The notes under the pieces are model-generated. The model was not told where the DNA came from. It saw only the letters and a program-made list of their open reading frames with translations, and did not search any database. From Propionibacteriaceae bacterium (GTDB lineage Bacteria; Actinomycetota; Actinomycetes; Propionibacteriales; Propionibacteriaceae): a DNA stretch of 7,709 nt. Location of the stretch: the NCBI GenBank assembly GCA_031254155.1, contig JAIRVA010000225.1, forward strand, positions 1 through 7,709, in the 5' to 3' direction. Within the stretch, counting starts at the first letter, position 1. Each line of letters opens with the position of its first letter. The position numbers and the translations under genes are program-made. Positions 1-6,910 of this stretch are shown piece by piece.

Positions 1-2668
1 TCGTCTGTCCGCCCGCGTACCCCGCCTGGAACAGGGCGATCCGGCCGGGCCCGGTCCGGACGGCTCCCCGGCCGGGGGTCCGCGAGTCGAAGTCGGCCGC
101 CAGCGGCGTACCGATGACATCCGTCGAATCGGACTCGTCCGCCATGCGCAACGCGATGCGGAGGTTGGTGTTCGCCCGCAGATTGTCCTTGATGACGCCG
201 GCGGGGCGCTGGGTCGCCATGATGAGGTGCATCCCGAGGGAACGCCCGCGTTGGGCGACGTCGACGACGCCGTCCACGAACTCGGGGATCTCCTTGGCGA
301 GGGCGGCAAACTCGTCCACGATGATGATGAGGGAGGGCGGGCAGTCCGGGTCGCCCGTGGCCTCGAGCGAGACGAGGTCCTTCGCCTTCTTCTCGTTGAG
401 GAGGTGCTCGCGGTAGCGCAGTTCGGCCTTGAGGGAGGTGAGGGCCCGGCGGACGAGGTGGGCGGACAGGTCGGTGACGAGGCCGACGCAGTGGGGGAGT
501 TTGACACAGTCGGCGAAGGCCGCGCCGCCCTTGTAGTCGACGAACAGGAAGGTGATGCGGCGGGGGCTGTTGGCGCTCGCCATGCCGAGTACCCACGCCT
601 GGAGGAACTCCGACTTGCCGGCGCCCGTCGTACCGCCGACAAGGGCGTGCGGGCCGTGGACGCGCAGGTCGAGGACGAACTCGCCGTGGGAACCCTGGCC
701 GACGAGGCCGCGCAGGTTGCTGCCCGAGGAGGGCGGCAGTTCGCCCGGCCGGAGCAGGGAGCCGTTCTCCCGCCAGCGTTCCAGCGTGAAGGCCGGGTTG
801 TCGGCGAGCGCCGGACCGGCGAGGGTGAGGTACGAGATGGCGCGCGGCAGATCGGACTGGTCGATGACCGGGGCACCGTTGTCGAGGATGGGCGACATGC
901 GGCGGGCGACCGCCAGGGCCGTCTCCGGGGGCAGGGTTTCGCAGATGTGGATGTCGGTCTCGGTGTTGTCCTTGGTGAAGCCGATCCGCACCCGTTGCTC
1001 GCCGTGATTTTCGACGAGGTACGCGTGGCAGGCGGCCGGCAGATCCGGCTGGTCGGGTGCGATCCAGATGAGGTGGATACCCGTCTCCGGGCCCTTCTCG
1101 GCGAGCGAGACCAACCGGCCTCGCTCGATCGGGGCATCGTTTTCCACCAGGAGGACGACGGCCGGCAGGGCCTCCTCGGCGTTGCGGAGGAACTCGCGCC
1201 GCTTGGCGGACAGCTCTTCCAGCTTGGTGATGAGCGAGGAGACCGCCGCCGGCGTGGAGGCGAGGTGCGGGCCGTCGACCGGCGAGTGGGTCGAACCGAC
1301 GTGGGGCAGCCACATGAGCCAGTTCCAGCGCCGGCACGAGGTGACGGACGCGATCGCGGCAATGGTGACCTCGGCCGGGGAGTGGGAGGCCGCCAGTTGG
1401 ATCATGATGGCGCAGGCGGTGGAGTCGAGCCAGGCGGGGGTACCGGCGATGCCGAGGTTGCCCGTTTCCCGTAGCGGGACGAGGATCGGGACGTCGGTGA
1501 CTTGTTGCCCGCTCTGCTCCAGGTCGGTGACGAGCGCCCACAGGTCGGCGGGCGACTCCCCCCGGTTGGGGAGTTCGAGCGTCGAGCGCGACGGCGCCGT
1601 ACCGTACCCCCCTGTGAGCGTCAAGAAAGTGTCCTGGTCGGGACGGCGGTGCCAGAGGGTCGGCGTCATCCGGGTGACGGAGGTGATGAGGGCGTCAAGC
1701 GAGGGTACCTCCAGACGCCGGACCCGCTGCTCCTCGGCCAGAGTCTCGGCGACCTGCGTCGTGAGGGACTCGGTCTCGGTCTTGAACTCCTCCACCTGTT
1801 GCTTCTTCTCGCGCTTGTCGGTGACGCGGCGGTCGATCCAGTTGGCGAGCGCGATGACGGGGCTGAGAGCGACGAAGATGATGCTCATCAGGTTGTGGGT
1901 GACGAGGAACATGACCGCACCCATGACGAGGGGGGCGGCCATCGCGATGAGGGGGAACTTGCCCGGTTTGCGGGTACCCGGCGGCTGCGGCAGTTTGAAG
2001 GTCTTGCCTTCGAACCGCGGCCAGACCTGGGGCGAGCGGTTGAAGTCGATCGACGTACTCCAGGCCGATGCCGCGCCCGCGGACACGTTGCGTTCGACCT
2101 TGAACTGGGTGTCGCCGAGGAGGACGATGTCGTACGGCTCAAGCGTGGCCCGCTCGACCAGGCCGTCACCGACGGTGATGCCGTTGGCCGAGTTCTGGTC
2201 GATGATCTCGATGTGGTCGGACACGACGATGCGCGCGTGGACCCCGGAGATGAATGGGTCGTCGATGGTCACGTCCGCGGCGGGGCTGCGGCCGATGGAG
2301 TTGGGCCCCGAGCGGAGCGGGTGGACCCGCCCGCTGCCCGGCCCGGTGAGGATGTGGAGGTACGCCGCGGCCTGCTGGCCCTCCCGCAGGGCGATATCCG
2401 ACCGGGCGACCGTGACCCGGGCGCCGGACAACAGCCCGGCGTCCGTCAGGCTGGAGTTAGGTAGGAGAGTCCGTTCCACCTGACCCGTGTTCGACAATGT
2501 TTGTAGTGTGAGCGAGGCAGGGGCGGGGGTGACCGGTGGCAACCCCGCCTGGAAGGCCAGGCTCCGTTCCATCGTTGCCGCCACGTCCCCGACCGTCGCC
2601 GTCGCGTCCGCCGTCACCGCGATATCCTTCGGCCCCGACTGAGTCAACAGGGTGAGCTTGATCTTCAT
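1..2668 (-). CDS. EssC/EccC-type T7SS FtsK/SpoIIIE ATPase with FHA domain (3' end outside window)
   Basis: This is the membrane motor ATPase of type VII secretion, which recognises WXG100-type substrates and drives their export. 889 codons are visible and the frame is still open at position 1. Domain order: residues 1-90 look like a beta-grasp (ubiquitin/YukD-like) domain; about 100-190 is an FHA domain with the GRS (126-128), SGVH (141-144) and N162-G163 motifs; membrane helices are at about 239-256 and 259-276, followed by a charged, coiled-coil-like stretch (280-315). Next is a degenerate ATPase-like domain with a P-loop remnant at 403-411 and the EssC-like WLMWLPH (450-456). The first true ATPase domain has Walker A GTTGAGKS (679-686, Lys685), DYKGG (711-715), Walker B IIIVDE (781-786) and ATQRP (818-822). 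Family members are usually about 1,300-1,500 residues, so one or two further ATPase domains should follow. The ATG lies 24 bp after the previous stop, with only a weak AGGAT 12 nt upstream, so translational coupling is likely. An FHA domain suggests control by Ser/Thr phosphorylation (inference). Confidence 0.94.
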   Translation of the reverse strand, partial: MKIKLTLLTQSGPKDIAVTADATATVGDVAATMERSLAFQAGLPPVTPAPASLTLQTLSNTGQVERTLLPNSSLTDAGLLSGARVTVARSDIALREGQQAAAYLHILTGPGSGRVHPLRSGPNSIGRSPAADVTIDDPFISGVHARIVVSDHIEIIDQNSANGITVGDGLVERATLEPYDIVLLGDTQFKVERNVSAGAASAWSTSIDFNRSPQVWPRFEGKTFKLPQPPGTRKPGKFPLIAMAAPLVMGAVMFLVTHNLMSIIFVALSPVIALANWIDRRVTDKREKKQQVEEFKTETESLTTQVAETLAEEQRVRRLEVPSLDALITSVTRMTPTLWHRRPDQDTFLTLTGGYGTAPSRSTLELPNRGESPADLWALVTDLEQSGQQVTDVPILVPLRETGNLGIAGTPAWLDSTACAIMIQLAASHSPAEVTIAAIASVTSCRRWNWLMWLPHVGSTHSPVDGPHLASTPAAVSSLITKLEELSAKRREFLRNAEEALPAVVLLVENDAPIERGRLVSLAEKGPETGIHLIWIAPDQPDLPAACHAYLVENHGEQRVRIGFTKDNTETDIHICETLPPETALAVARRMSPILDNGAPVIDQSDLPRAISYLTLAGPALADNPAFTLERWRENGSLLRPGELPPSSGSNLRGLVGQGSHGEFVLDLRVHGPHALVGGTTGAGKSEFLQAWVLGMASANSPRRITFLFVDYKGGAAFADCVKLPHCVGLVTDLSAHLVRRALTSLKAELRYREHLLNEKKAKDLVSLEATGDPDCPPSLIIIVDEFAALAKEIPEFVDGVVDVAQRGRSLGMHLIMATQRPAGVIKDNLRANTNLRIALRMADESDSTDVIGTPLAADFDSRTPGRGAVRTGPGRIALFQAGYAGGQT

Positions 2669-2692
2669 AGGTGCTTACTGATCCTGTCTGAC

Positions 2693-4309
2693 CTAATGCA
2701 CGCCTCCGAGTACGAGGTTGGCTGGGGCGATCTCGAATGATGGGACCGTAAAGCTCGTACATGGGTTGTGAAACTCCGTCATCACCGAGGTCACGATGTT
2801 GGCGCGTTGGGCTTCGGACATGGCCTCACCCCGCGCGGTTGTGGAGACGCTGATTGGGCCAAGTGTGGGGATGGAGTGGATGGTGGCAGTCGCCGCGTTG
2901 GAGAGTGGCGACAAAGGCGAGATGTGCCCGGGAAAGGGAGAGAACGAGGCAGGCTGAGTGTGACTAGCCAGTCCTGGGTTGTACGCCTCGGCGATACCGA
3001 GCGGGGTTTCTGCCGCGTCCGCGAGAATGCCGACTCCTTTTTTAGCGTAGGCGAAGCCAGCATTTATGCCGACTTGGGTGAGTCGTGACAAGTTCTCCAT
3101 GCCCTGAATCGACATCGATTGATACGCGCCGGACTCGAAAAGCTTCCTTCCGAGGGCGGGAAGAGCTTTGTCGGTCGCGCCGACGCGAACGCCTCTTAGC
3201 AGCAGGCCAACTCCGAAGACGGCGGCGTCAAGACCTGTTCGCATCAGGCTGTCCCAGTGTCCGGTCGCCAGTCCTTCGGCAACGGCGAAACCGGTGTTAA
3301 TGACAAGCTGGGTACACTTGGCGAGCGTTCCGATGGCGAACAACGCCTGACCGAGACCAGGGACCCAGCCGAGTACCAAACCGAGTGTCCCGCAGATCGC
3401 AGCGATCGAACCGCCGATGGCTGCGACTGCCTTAAGTACGCGGGTCATGCACTCCGCGAAACCAAGCAATGCTTCGCTCAGACTAAGTCGGCCCGACATC
3501 ACGAGAACCAGCAGCGTGGCAAGGTCTTCCAATGCTGCGACGAGATCAAGGAGGGCATCTTTCAGGGCTGCGATTGCGTTGACGAAGTCGGTGACGATTG
3601 ACGCCAAGAAGTCCGCGACATGTTTGCCCCATGTGTCCCACCAGGTGTCGTTTTGGCCATCGCCGTTGATCTGGGCCCAGATGATGTTGGCGGCGTCTTC
3701 TGCGGCGATGTTGCGGTCGGCGATCGCCTTGTCCAGCTTCTCCCGGGCCGCCCGAAGCTTGCTTTCCGCTGCGCGCTTGTCGGCGTCAGCCTGTCGCAAT
3801 GCATCTTTCGCCCTCGCGAGGTCGCGCTGGTTGGCATCGACCGCATCCTGGGACGGCGCAGAGTCGGGGTCGCCGGTATAGTTGTTGTAGGCGGTCTGGG
3901 TTTTCGTGAGGCCAGCCACCTTGGGCGCGTAGGTATTGAGCTGTTGGCTGGCCGAGTCAAACGCGGCATCGGCGTTTTGGGCGTCCGACTCAGCTTGATC
4001 TGCCTCGTTCTGAGTCCGTTCGAGAACGATGGCGTAGTCCCGGAGCTCCTTAGCGACGACGTTGTAGCGGCCGCTGACACGCTCAAGGGCCTGCTTCACC
4101 GATGTCGCATCCGAGCGAGTCTGGTCTACGGCGTCTGAGATCATCTGATCGCTAAACCGGCGGGTGATGACCGACTCAAGACTTTCCCTTGCTGTCACCA
4201 GCGCGTGGTAGATCTTGTCGTAGTTGTCCGCCGCGTCACGGATACCGGGCACATCGCCTGGGATCGGGTCGGAGGTACATAGCACCCTCCAGTTTGTTCT
4301 GTGAGCCAT
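2693..4309 (-). CDS. Probable T7SS-secreted protein with Gly-rich hydrophobic core; effector of unknown activity
   Basis: A 538-residue protein with no enzymatic or toxin domain that I recognise. Residues 8-50, with the motif SDPIPGDVPGIRDAADNYD at 13-31, resemble the N-terminal T7SS-signal domain of actinobacterial polymorphic toxins. Residues 50-125 are helical, and 155-210 form a charged coiled coil rich in Ala, Arg, Lys and Asp. Residues 245-270, 293-330, 333-347 and 360-373 are strongly hydrophobic; the second has Gly at 299, 300, 307, 310, 314, 318, 320 and 327, resembling a glycine zipper. The C-terminus (450-490) is rich in Pro, Ser and Thr. The start is fixed by GAAGGAGAA at 4315-4323, with 7 nt between GGAG and ATG. 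It lies between the CHAP gene and the ATPase gene, 22 and 24 bp apart, which argues for a substrate of this system. It could be a membrane-active toxin, a structural secreted factor or a toxin carrier; the sequence does not decide. Its base composition is lower in GC than the ATPase gene. Confidence 0.8.
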   Translation of the reverse strand: MAHRTNWRVLCTSDPIPGDVPGIRDAADNYDKIYHALVTARESLESVITRRFSDQMISDAVDQTRSDATSVKQALERVSGRYNVVAKELRDYAIVLERTQNEADQAESDAQNADAAFDSASQQLNTYAPKVAGLTKTQTAYNNYTGDPDSAPSQDAVDANQRDLARAKDALRQADADKRAAESKLRAAREKLDKAIADRNIAAEDAANIIWAQINGDGQNDTWWDTWGKHVADFLASIVTDFVNAIAALKDALLDLVAALEDLATLLVLVMSGRLSLSEALLGFAECMTRVLKAVAAIGGSIAAICGTLGLVLGWVPGLGQALFAIGTLAKCTQLVINTGFAVAEGLATGHWDSLMRTGLDAAVFGVGLLLRGVRVGATDKALPALGRKLFESGAYQSMSIQGMENLSRLTQVGINAGFAYAKKGVGILADAAETPLGIAEAYNPGLASHTQPASFSPFPGHISPLSPLSNAATATIHSIPTLGPISVSTTARGEAMSEAQRANIVTSVMTEFHNPCTSFTVPSFEIAPANLVLGGVH

Positions 4310-4314
4310 TGGGG

Positions 4315-4323
4315 TTCTCCTTC
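4315..4323 (-). promoter_or_regulatory. Ribosome binding site of the 538-residue substrate gene
   Basis: GAAGGAGAA on the minus strand, with its GGAG core 7 nt from the ATG at 4309. It lies in the 22-bp gap after the CHAP gene stop and points to efficient independent initiation of this gene. Confidence 0.8.
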
Positions 4324-4331
4324 GTCAGTCG

Positions 4332-5270
4332 CTAGACGATTTTTTCGGGTCGGGGGCGGAGGACGCCGAGTAACGAGTTACTGCCCGACGCTCCACCCAC
4401 GGTGTACGAACCGTAGTAAGGACCATAGCCGTAGGTCCAATAACCGTCCTGTTCAATTGTGTAGACGCGTCCGTCGTCACCAATGTGGTCGACCACAGCC
4501 ACGTGGCCGTATGTGCTACCGCCCCCCCAACTGAGGATGTCGCCGGGCTGTGGTGCGGTTGACGGCGGTAGTTTTTCAAAGTATGAGTCGCTGGCGTTGA
4601 GAAACGCGGTATCACCGTTAAACCCAAGATTGTTGAACGCGGCATCTGAGTTGTTGCCGAAGAGACTCTTTGCATAACTCGACGTGACGTCGGCACACTG
4701 TGCCCATGTGTCGGACAGTCGAGCGGTACCAGGTTTGGATTCAATGACGTAGGCCTCCCCGGCGGGGTGTTTCCAGTCTGACCCTACGGACGCGATCCCG
4801 TTCCTCCACGATGAGTAGGCGTCATTGAGGGTGGCGGCACCAGGATTATGGAAGTCACCTGTGCCCTCGTTCGGGGTAGATCCCGTAGAGCCGGAGTTCG
4901 TTGCGTCGCCCGTTGACGTACCGCTGCTAGCACTGCCGGTCGAACTCGTGCTGCCATTCGGTGCCGGAGTGTTGGAGTCGTCGGAGTCTAGGGCCTTCGC
5001 CAGCTCAGCATCGACTTCCTCGAAGGTCTGGGCGATTTGAGTGGTGGCGGTGGCGAGCGCATCGACAGACTTCTTGAGTTCAGAACGCTTGCTGTTCCAC
5101 TTATCGGCGAAACCGCGGATCGCGTCGGCGAGTCGGTCGTGCCCGACCAGGCCAGCGACTTCTGTCGCGTTGTTACCGGCCTCGCCGAATTCCGCTGAGA
5201 TCTGTTGCAGACTCGTACCTGCCTGCCTGAGTGTGTCGGTGTCGACACGTAGTTCGCTATGCGGACTCAT
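4332..5270 (-). CDS. T7SS-exported CHAP-domain peptidoglycan hydrolase (EspC/WXG100-like N-terminus)
   Basis: A 312-residue two-domain protein. Residues 1-95 are an all-helical EspC/WXG100-like domain with GFADKW at 53-58 and F83-x-x-x-D87 where secreted substrates carry YxxxD; this probably acts as the export signal. Residues 97-140 are a Ser/Thr/Gly/Asn linker. Residues 180-312 form a CHAP-type amidase/endopeptidase domain: the likely nucleophile is Cys192 in QCADVTSSYA, followed by QPGD (241-244), His256 in YGHVAVV and the acidic residue Glu273 in YTIEQDGYW. CHAP enzymes cut peptidoglycan amide bonds, so the protein probably acts in the cell wall, either opening a path for secretion or attacking rivals. 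There is no Sec signal peptide. I chose the ATG at 5270, not the upstream in-frame start at 5366, because the helical domain begins there and a GAGAGAGG site precedes it. The gene overlaps the preceding one by 14 bp. NlpC/P60 is a less likely alternative for the catalytic domain. Confidence 0.9.
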   Translation of the reverse strand: MSPHSELRVDTDTLRQAGTSLQQISAEFGEAGNNATEVAGLVGHDRLADAIRGFADKWNSKRSELKKSVDALATATTQIAQTFEEVDAELAKALDSDDSNTPAPNGSTSSTGSASSGTSTGDATNSGSTGSTPNEGTGDFHNPGAATLNDAYSSWRNGIASVGSDWKHPAGEAYVIESKPGTARLSDTWAQCADVTSSYAKSLFGNNSDAAFNNLGFNGDTAFLNASDSYFEKLPPSTAPQPGDILSWGGGSTYGHVAVVDHIGDDGRVYTIEQDGYWTYGYGPYYGSYTVGGASGSNSLLGVLRPRPEKIV

Positions 5271-6012
5271 CGCCGGTTTCCTCTCTCTGCTCGGTGGTTC
5301 CGGGCTCAGGGGCGCCGTTGCGGAATGCCGCCACCATGGCATCCCACATCTGAAGCCATATGTCATGGGCTTGGGTCAACGGTGTGGAGAAGACGGTCTG
5401 AACCAGGCCGAAGTCGGACACCATCTGGAGGTACGTCACCTGCAGTTGTTCGACTTTGGGCACGTCCTCCCCGAAGTAATCCGTACCGGGATTAGTCGTC
5501 TCGTGCCGGTAGGCGAGTACGTCATAGTCGGTCACTTTTTCCCATTGCTGGTCTGACACTGTTTGCGGCTCGCCCGCCTGATCGGGCTCGGTGGGTGCGG
5601 TCGCCGGCTCAGTTGGGGCCTCGTTGGGTTCTTTCGGGAGCGTCTCTGACCAGTTGGGCAGGCTTTCGTCCAGTTCCTTGTCGCCGACGTAATGAGCCAG
5701 GAACTTGACGGGATTGAGTTCCTCGGGCAAGGAAAGTAAACCGCTGAAGTCGTAGCAGGTCATTGTCGCCGACACGGGCACACCCTCGATATTACGCAAG
5801 TAGAAGGCCATGACCATCCCACCAATGTCGGCTGCCTGGACGGCCTGCCGGTGGAGTTCCACTTTGAGTTCGTGCCGGAGTTGGGCCGCCTCATCGGTCT
5901 GGGGAAACTGGCGGTCTACCAGGTGGTCAACGTTCGCCCGGCGGGCGTCTTCGCTGATGAGGGGGATCCTCCACCAGTCCGCGGGGAGAATGAAGGAAAA
6001 ACGGCGGGCCAT
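5257..6012 (-). CDS. T7SS-operon protein of unknown function, possible Mog1/PsbP-like fold
   Basis: A 251-residue protein whose family I do not recognise with certainty. It has no signal peptide and no membrane helix, so it is probably cytosolic. Residues 4-18 contain RFSFILP followed by W13-W14-x-x-P17, a start typical of small alpha/beta-sandwich proteins of Mog1/PsbP type. A helical region (38-62) and a strand region (62-92) follow. Residues 127-150 are a Pro/Glu/Thr/Ala linker with two APTEP copies. The C-terminal part (185-231) reads as a strand pair and a helix: VTYLQM, then LVQTVFSTPL (203-212), then a helix with W219, W223 and F230. The start is supported by AAGGAT 4 nt upstream, and the gap after the preceding stop is 12 bp. 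Placed directly before two probable substrates, it could be a secretion chaperone or adaptor, as EspG is in ESX systems, but I see no EspG homology. It resembles the preceding 194-residue protein in layout. Confidence 0.85.
   Translation of the reverse strand: MARRFSFILPADWWRIPLISEDARRANVDHLVDRQFPQTDEAAQLRHELKVELHRQAVQAADIGGMVMAFYLRNIEGVPVSATMTCYDFSGLLSLPEELNPVKFLAHYVGDKELDESLPNWSETLPKEPNEAPTEPATAPTEPDQAGEPQTVSDQQWEKVTDYDVLAYRHETTNPGTDYFGEDVPKVEQLQVTYLQMVSDFGLVQTVFSTPLTQAHDIWLQMWDAMVAAFRNGAPEPGTTEQREETGDESA
5278..5287 (-). promoter_or_regulatory. Ribosome binding site deciding the CHAP gene start
   Basis: GAGAGAGGAA on the minus strand, with 9 nt between the AGG and the ATG at 5270. It lies inside the end of the 251-residue gene. 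It supports the start at 5270 over the upstream in-frame ATG at 5366. Confidence 0.75.
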
Positions 6013-6024
6013 ATCGATCCTTAG

Positions 6025-6609
6025 TTACGGGGTGGAAGAGTCGAGGAGAAGGGTGGATGCCAGCAACTGAGCATTCTCAACGAAGTCCTCGGCAAGAGTA
6101 GTGAAAGGGCACAGCACCTGGAGTATGGCCCGATCTTTGGCCCACATAGGAAAGTACACTGCTCGCGCCATGAGGTACCACGTGCCACCGTCGCCGTCCG
6201 CTCGCGTCTCGACGTGGAGAACAAACTCCACATCGTCGGCGGCGTGACCGGACGTGACGGACTGTGAAAATACGGTCGTCGGCCCGTCGAACGACCGGCC
6301 ACGCACTGCGCGCTCGTACCGTCGCGCGGACCGGAAGGTGTCATCGTCCGGGGCGCTGAGGACACCGGCCCACCACTGGGCGGCGACGATACCCTCAAGA
6401 GCGTCCGGTACCCACACCCCGGCGAGCGCCGCGCCTTGCTCGCCCACCCGCTTGTCGCAGGCGGTGATGGAGGCCGTGATGTTGTCCAGGGCCTCTGGTC
6501 GGGCGGCGAAGCGGGTGGCGACTTCGGCGAGCGCTGACTCGGGGGTACCCACGGGCCAGGAGTACCACTCCTCGCCCGTGGACCCTCGGAGTCCGGTGAT
6601 GGACGCCAT
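6025..6609 (-). CDS. T7SS-operon protein of unknown function, 194 residues
   Basis: I do not recognise a named family. The protein has no signal peptide and no clear membrane helix. It carries W15-Y16-x-x-P19-V20 near the N-terminus, a helical stretch (22-58), a strand-like stretch (60-85) with VWVPDALEGIVAAQWW, a strand-rich section (112-156) including VEFVLHVET and WYLMARAVYF, and a final helix (172-190). This order matches the next gene's product (W-W-x-x-P near the start, Y-x-x-M and a Thr/Leu turn before the last helix), so the two may be diverged paralogues. The ATG lies one base after the TGA of the WXG100 gene (TGACATG), with no strong ribosome binding site of its own, which implies translational coupling to the WXG100 protein. 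A cytosolic chaperone or partner role for the WXG100 protein is an inference from this coupling only. Confidence 0.84.
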   Translation of the reverse strand: MASITGLRGSTGEEWYSWPVGTPESALAEVATRFAARPEALDNITASITACDKRVGEQGAALAGVWVPDALEGIVAAQWWAGVLSAPDDDTFRSARRYERAVRGRSFDGPTTVFSQSVTSGHAADDVEFVLHVETRADGDGGTWYLMARAVYFPMWAKDRAILQVLCPFTTLAEDFVENAQLLASTLLLDSSTP

Positions 6610-6610
6610 G

Positions 6611-6904
6611 TCAGCCGAGTCCGGCGGCCAGCTGGGAGTCGGTGTCGGACATCGCCTGGGCGGCCTGCGTCAGGTACGAGGCGAGGCCCTCGAGCGCGCT
6701 GATCGTACCCGTGGCGTTCGTGGTGAACTGGGTGTAGGTCTCGTTGAACTTGACCGACGCCTGATCCGTGACGAAGCCGCTGCTGACCAAGTTGCCAATG
6801 TAGGTCTTGAGGTCGCTCAACTTTTGGTTGATTTCCTCCCGGCCAGCGTTCAGTTTGTTCGCCGCATCGCGCATCTCTTGGTATGTGACATTCACATTTG
6901 CCAT
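6611..6904 (-). CDS. WXG100-family (ESAT-6-like) T7SS protein with substituted WXG motif
   Basis: A 97-residue protein with the family's usual size (about 100) and helix-turn-helix pattern: helix 1 at about 8-38, a turn, then helix 2 at about 46-90. These proteins form dimers that are exported by T7SS and also engage the EccC/EssC motor. At the hairpin turn, where W-x-G is expected, it has S41-S42-G43 followed by F44: the glycine is kept and the tryptophan is lost. Near the C-terminus, where YxxxD is expected, it has M85-S-D-T-D89, so Asp is kept and Tyr is replaced by Met. The ATG is preceded by an excellent AAAGGAGA site with 6 nt spacing. It is the first gene of the tightly packed cluster and has the strongest ribosome site, as expected for an abundantly made substrate. 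No second WXG100 partner gene is present, so a homodimer is likely. Confidence 0.94.
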   Translation of the reverse strand: MANVNVTYQEMRDAANKLNAGREEINQKLSDLKTYIGNLVSSGFVTDQASVKFNETYTQFTTNATGTISALEGLASYLTQAAQAMSDTDSQLAAGLG

Positions 6905-6910
6905 GAAGAA

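Noticed and set aside
227..1474. 415-codon plus-strand open frame (and other long plus-strand frames up to 2483)
   Set aside because: These lie antisense to the ATPase, whose minus-strand frame holds Walker A, Walker B and FHA motifs. The plus-strand products are low-complexity Gly/Arg/Asp-rich shadows of GC-rich codons.
2457..2762. 101-codon minus-strand frame across the ATPase start
   Set aside because: It overlaps both the ATPase start and the end of the 538-residue gene in another frame and has an Arg/Gly-rich shadow composition; the ATPase frame gives clear domains from residue 1.
3562..4086. 174-codon minus-strand frame inside the 538-residue gene
   Set aside because: It is out of frame with a long gene that has a good start and coherent helical and hydrophobic structure; the product is Thr/Ser/Arg/Pro-rich noise.
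2693..4309. ABC-transporter or SMC-like coiled-coil protein
   Set aside because: The coiled coil is short and there is no ATP-binding motif; the T7SS-signal-like N-terminus and operon position fit a secreted substrate better.
5271..5366. 32-codon N-terminal extension of the CHAP protein
   Set aside because: It lies wholly within the preceding gene, is Pro/Arg-rich with no helical pattern, and the start at 5270 has its own ribosome site.
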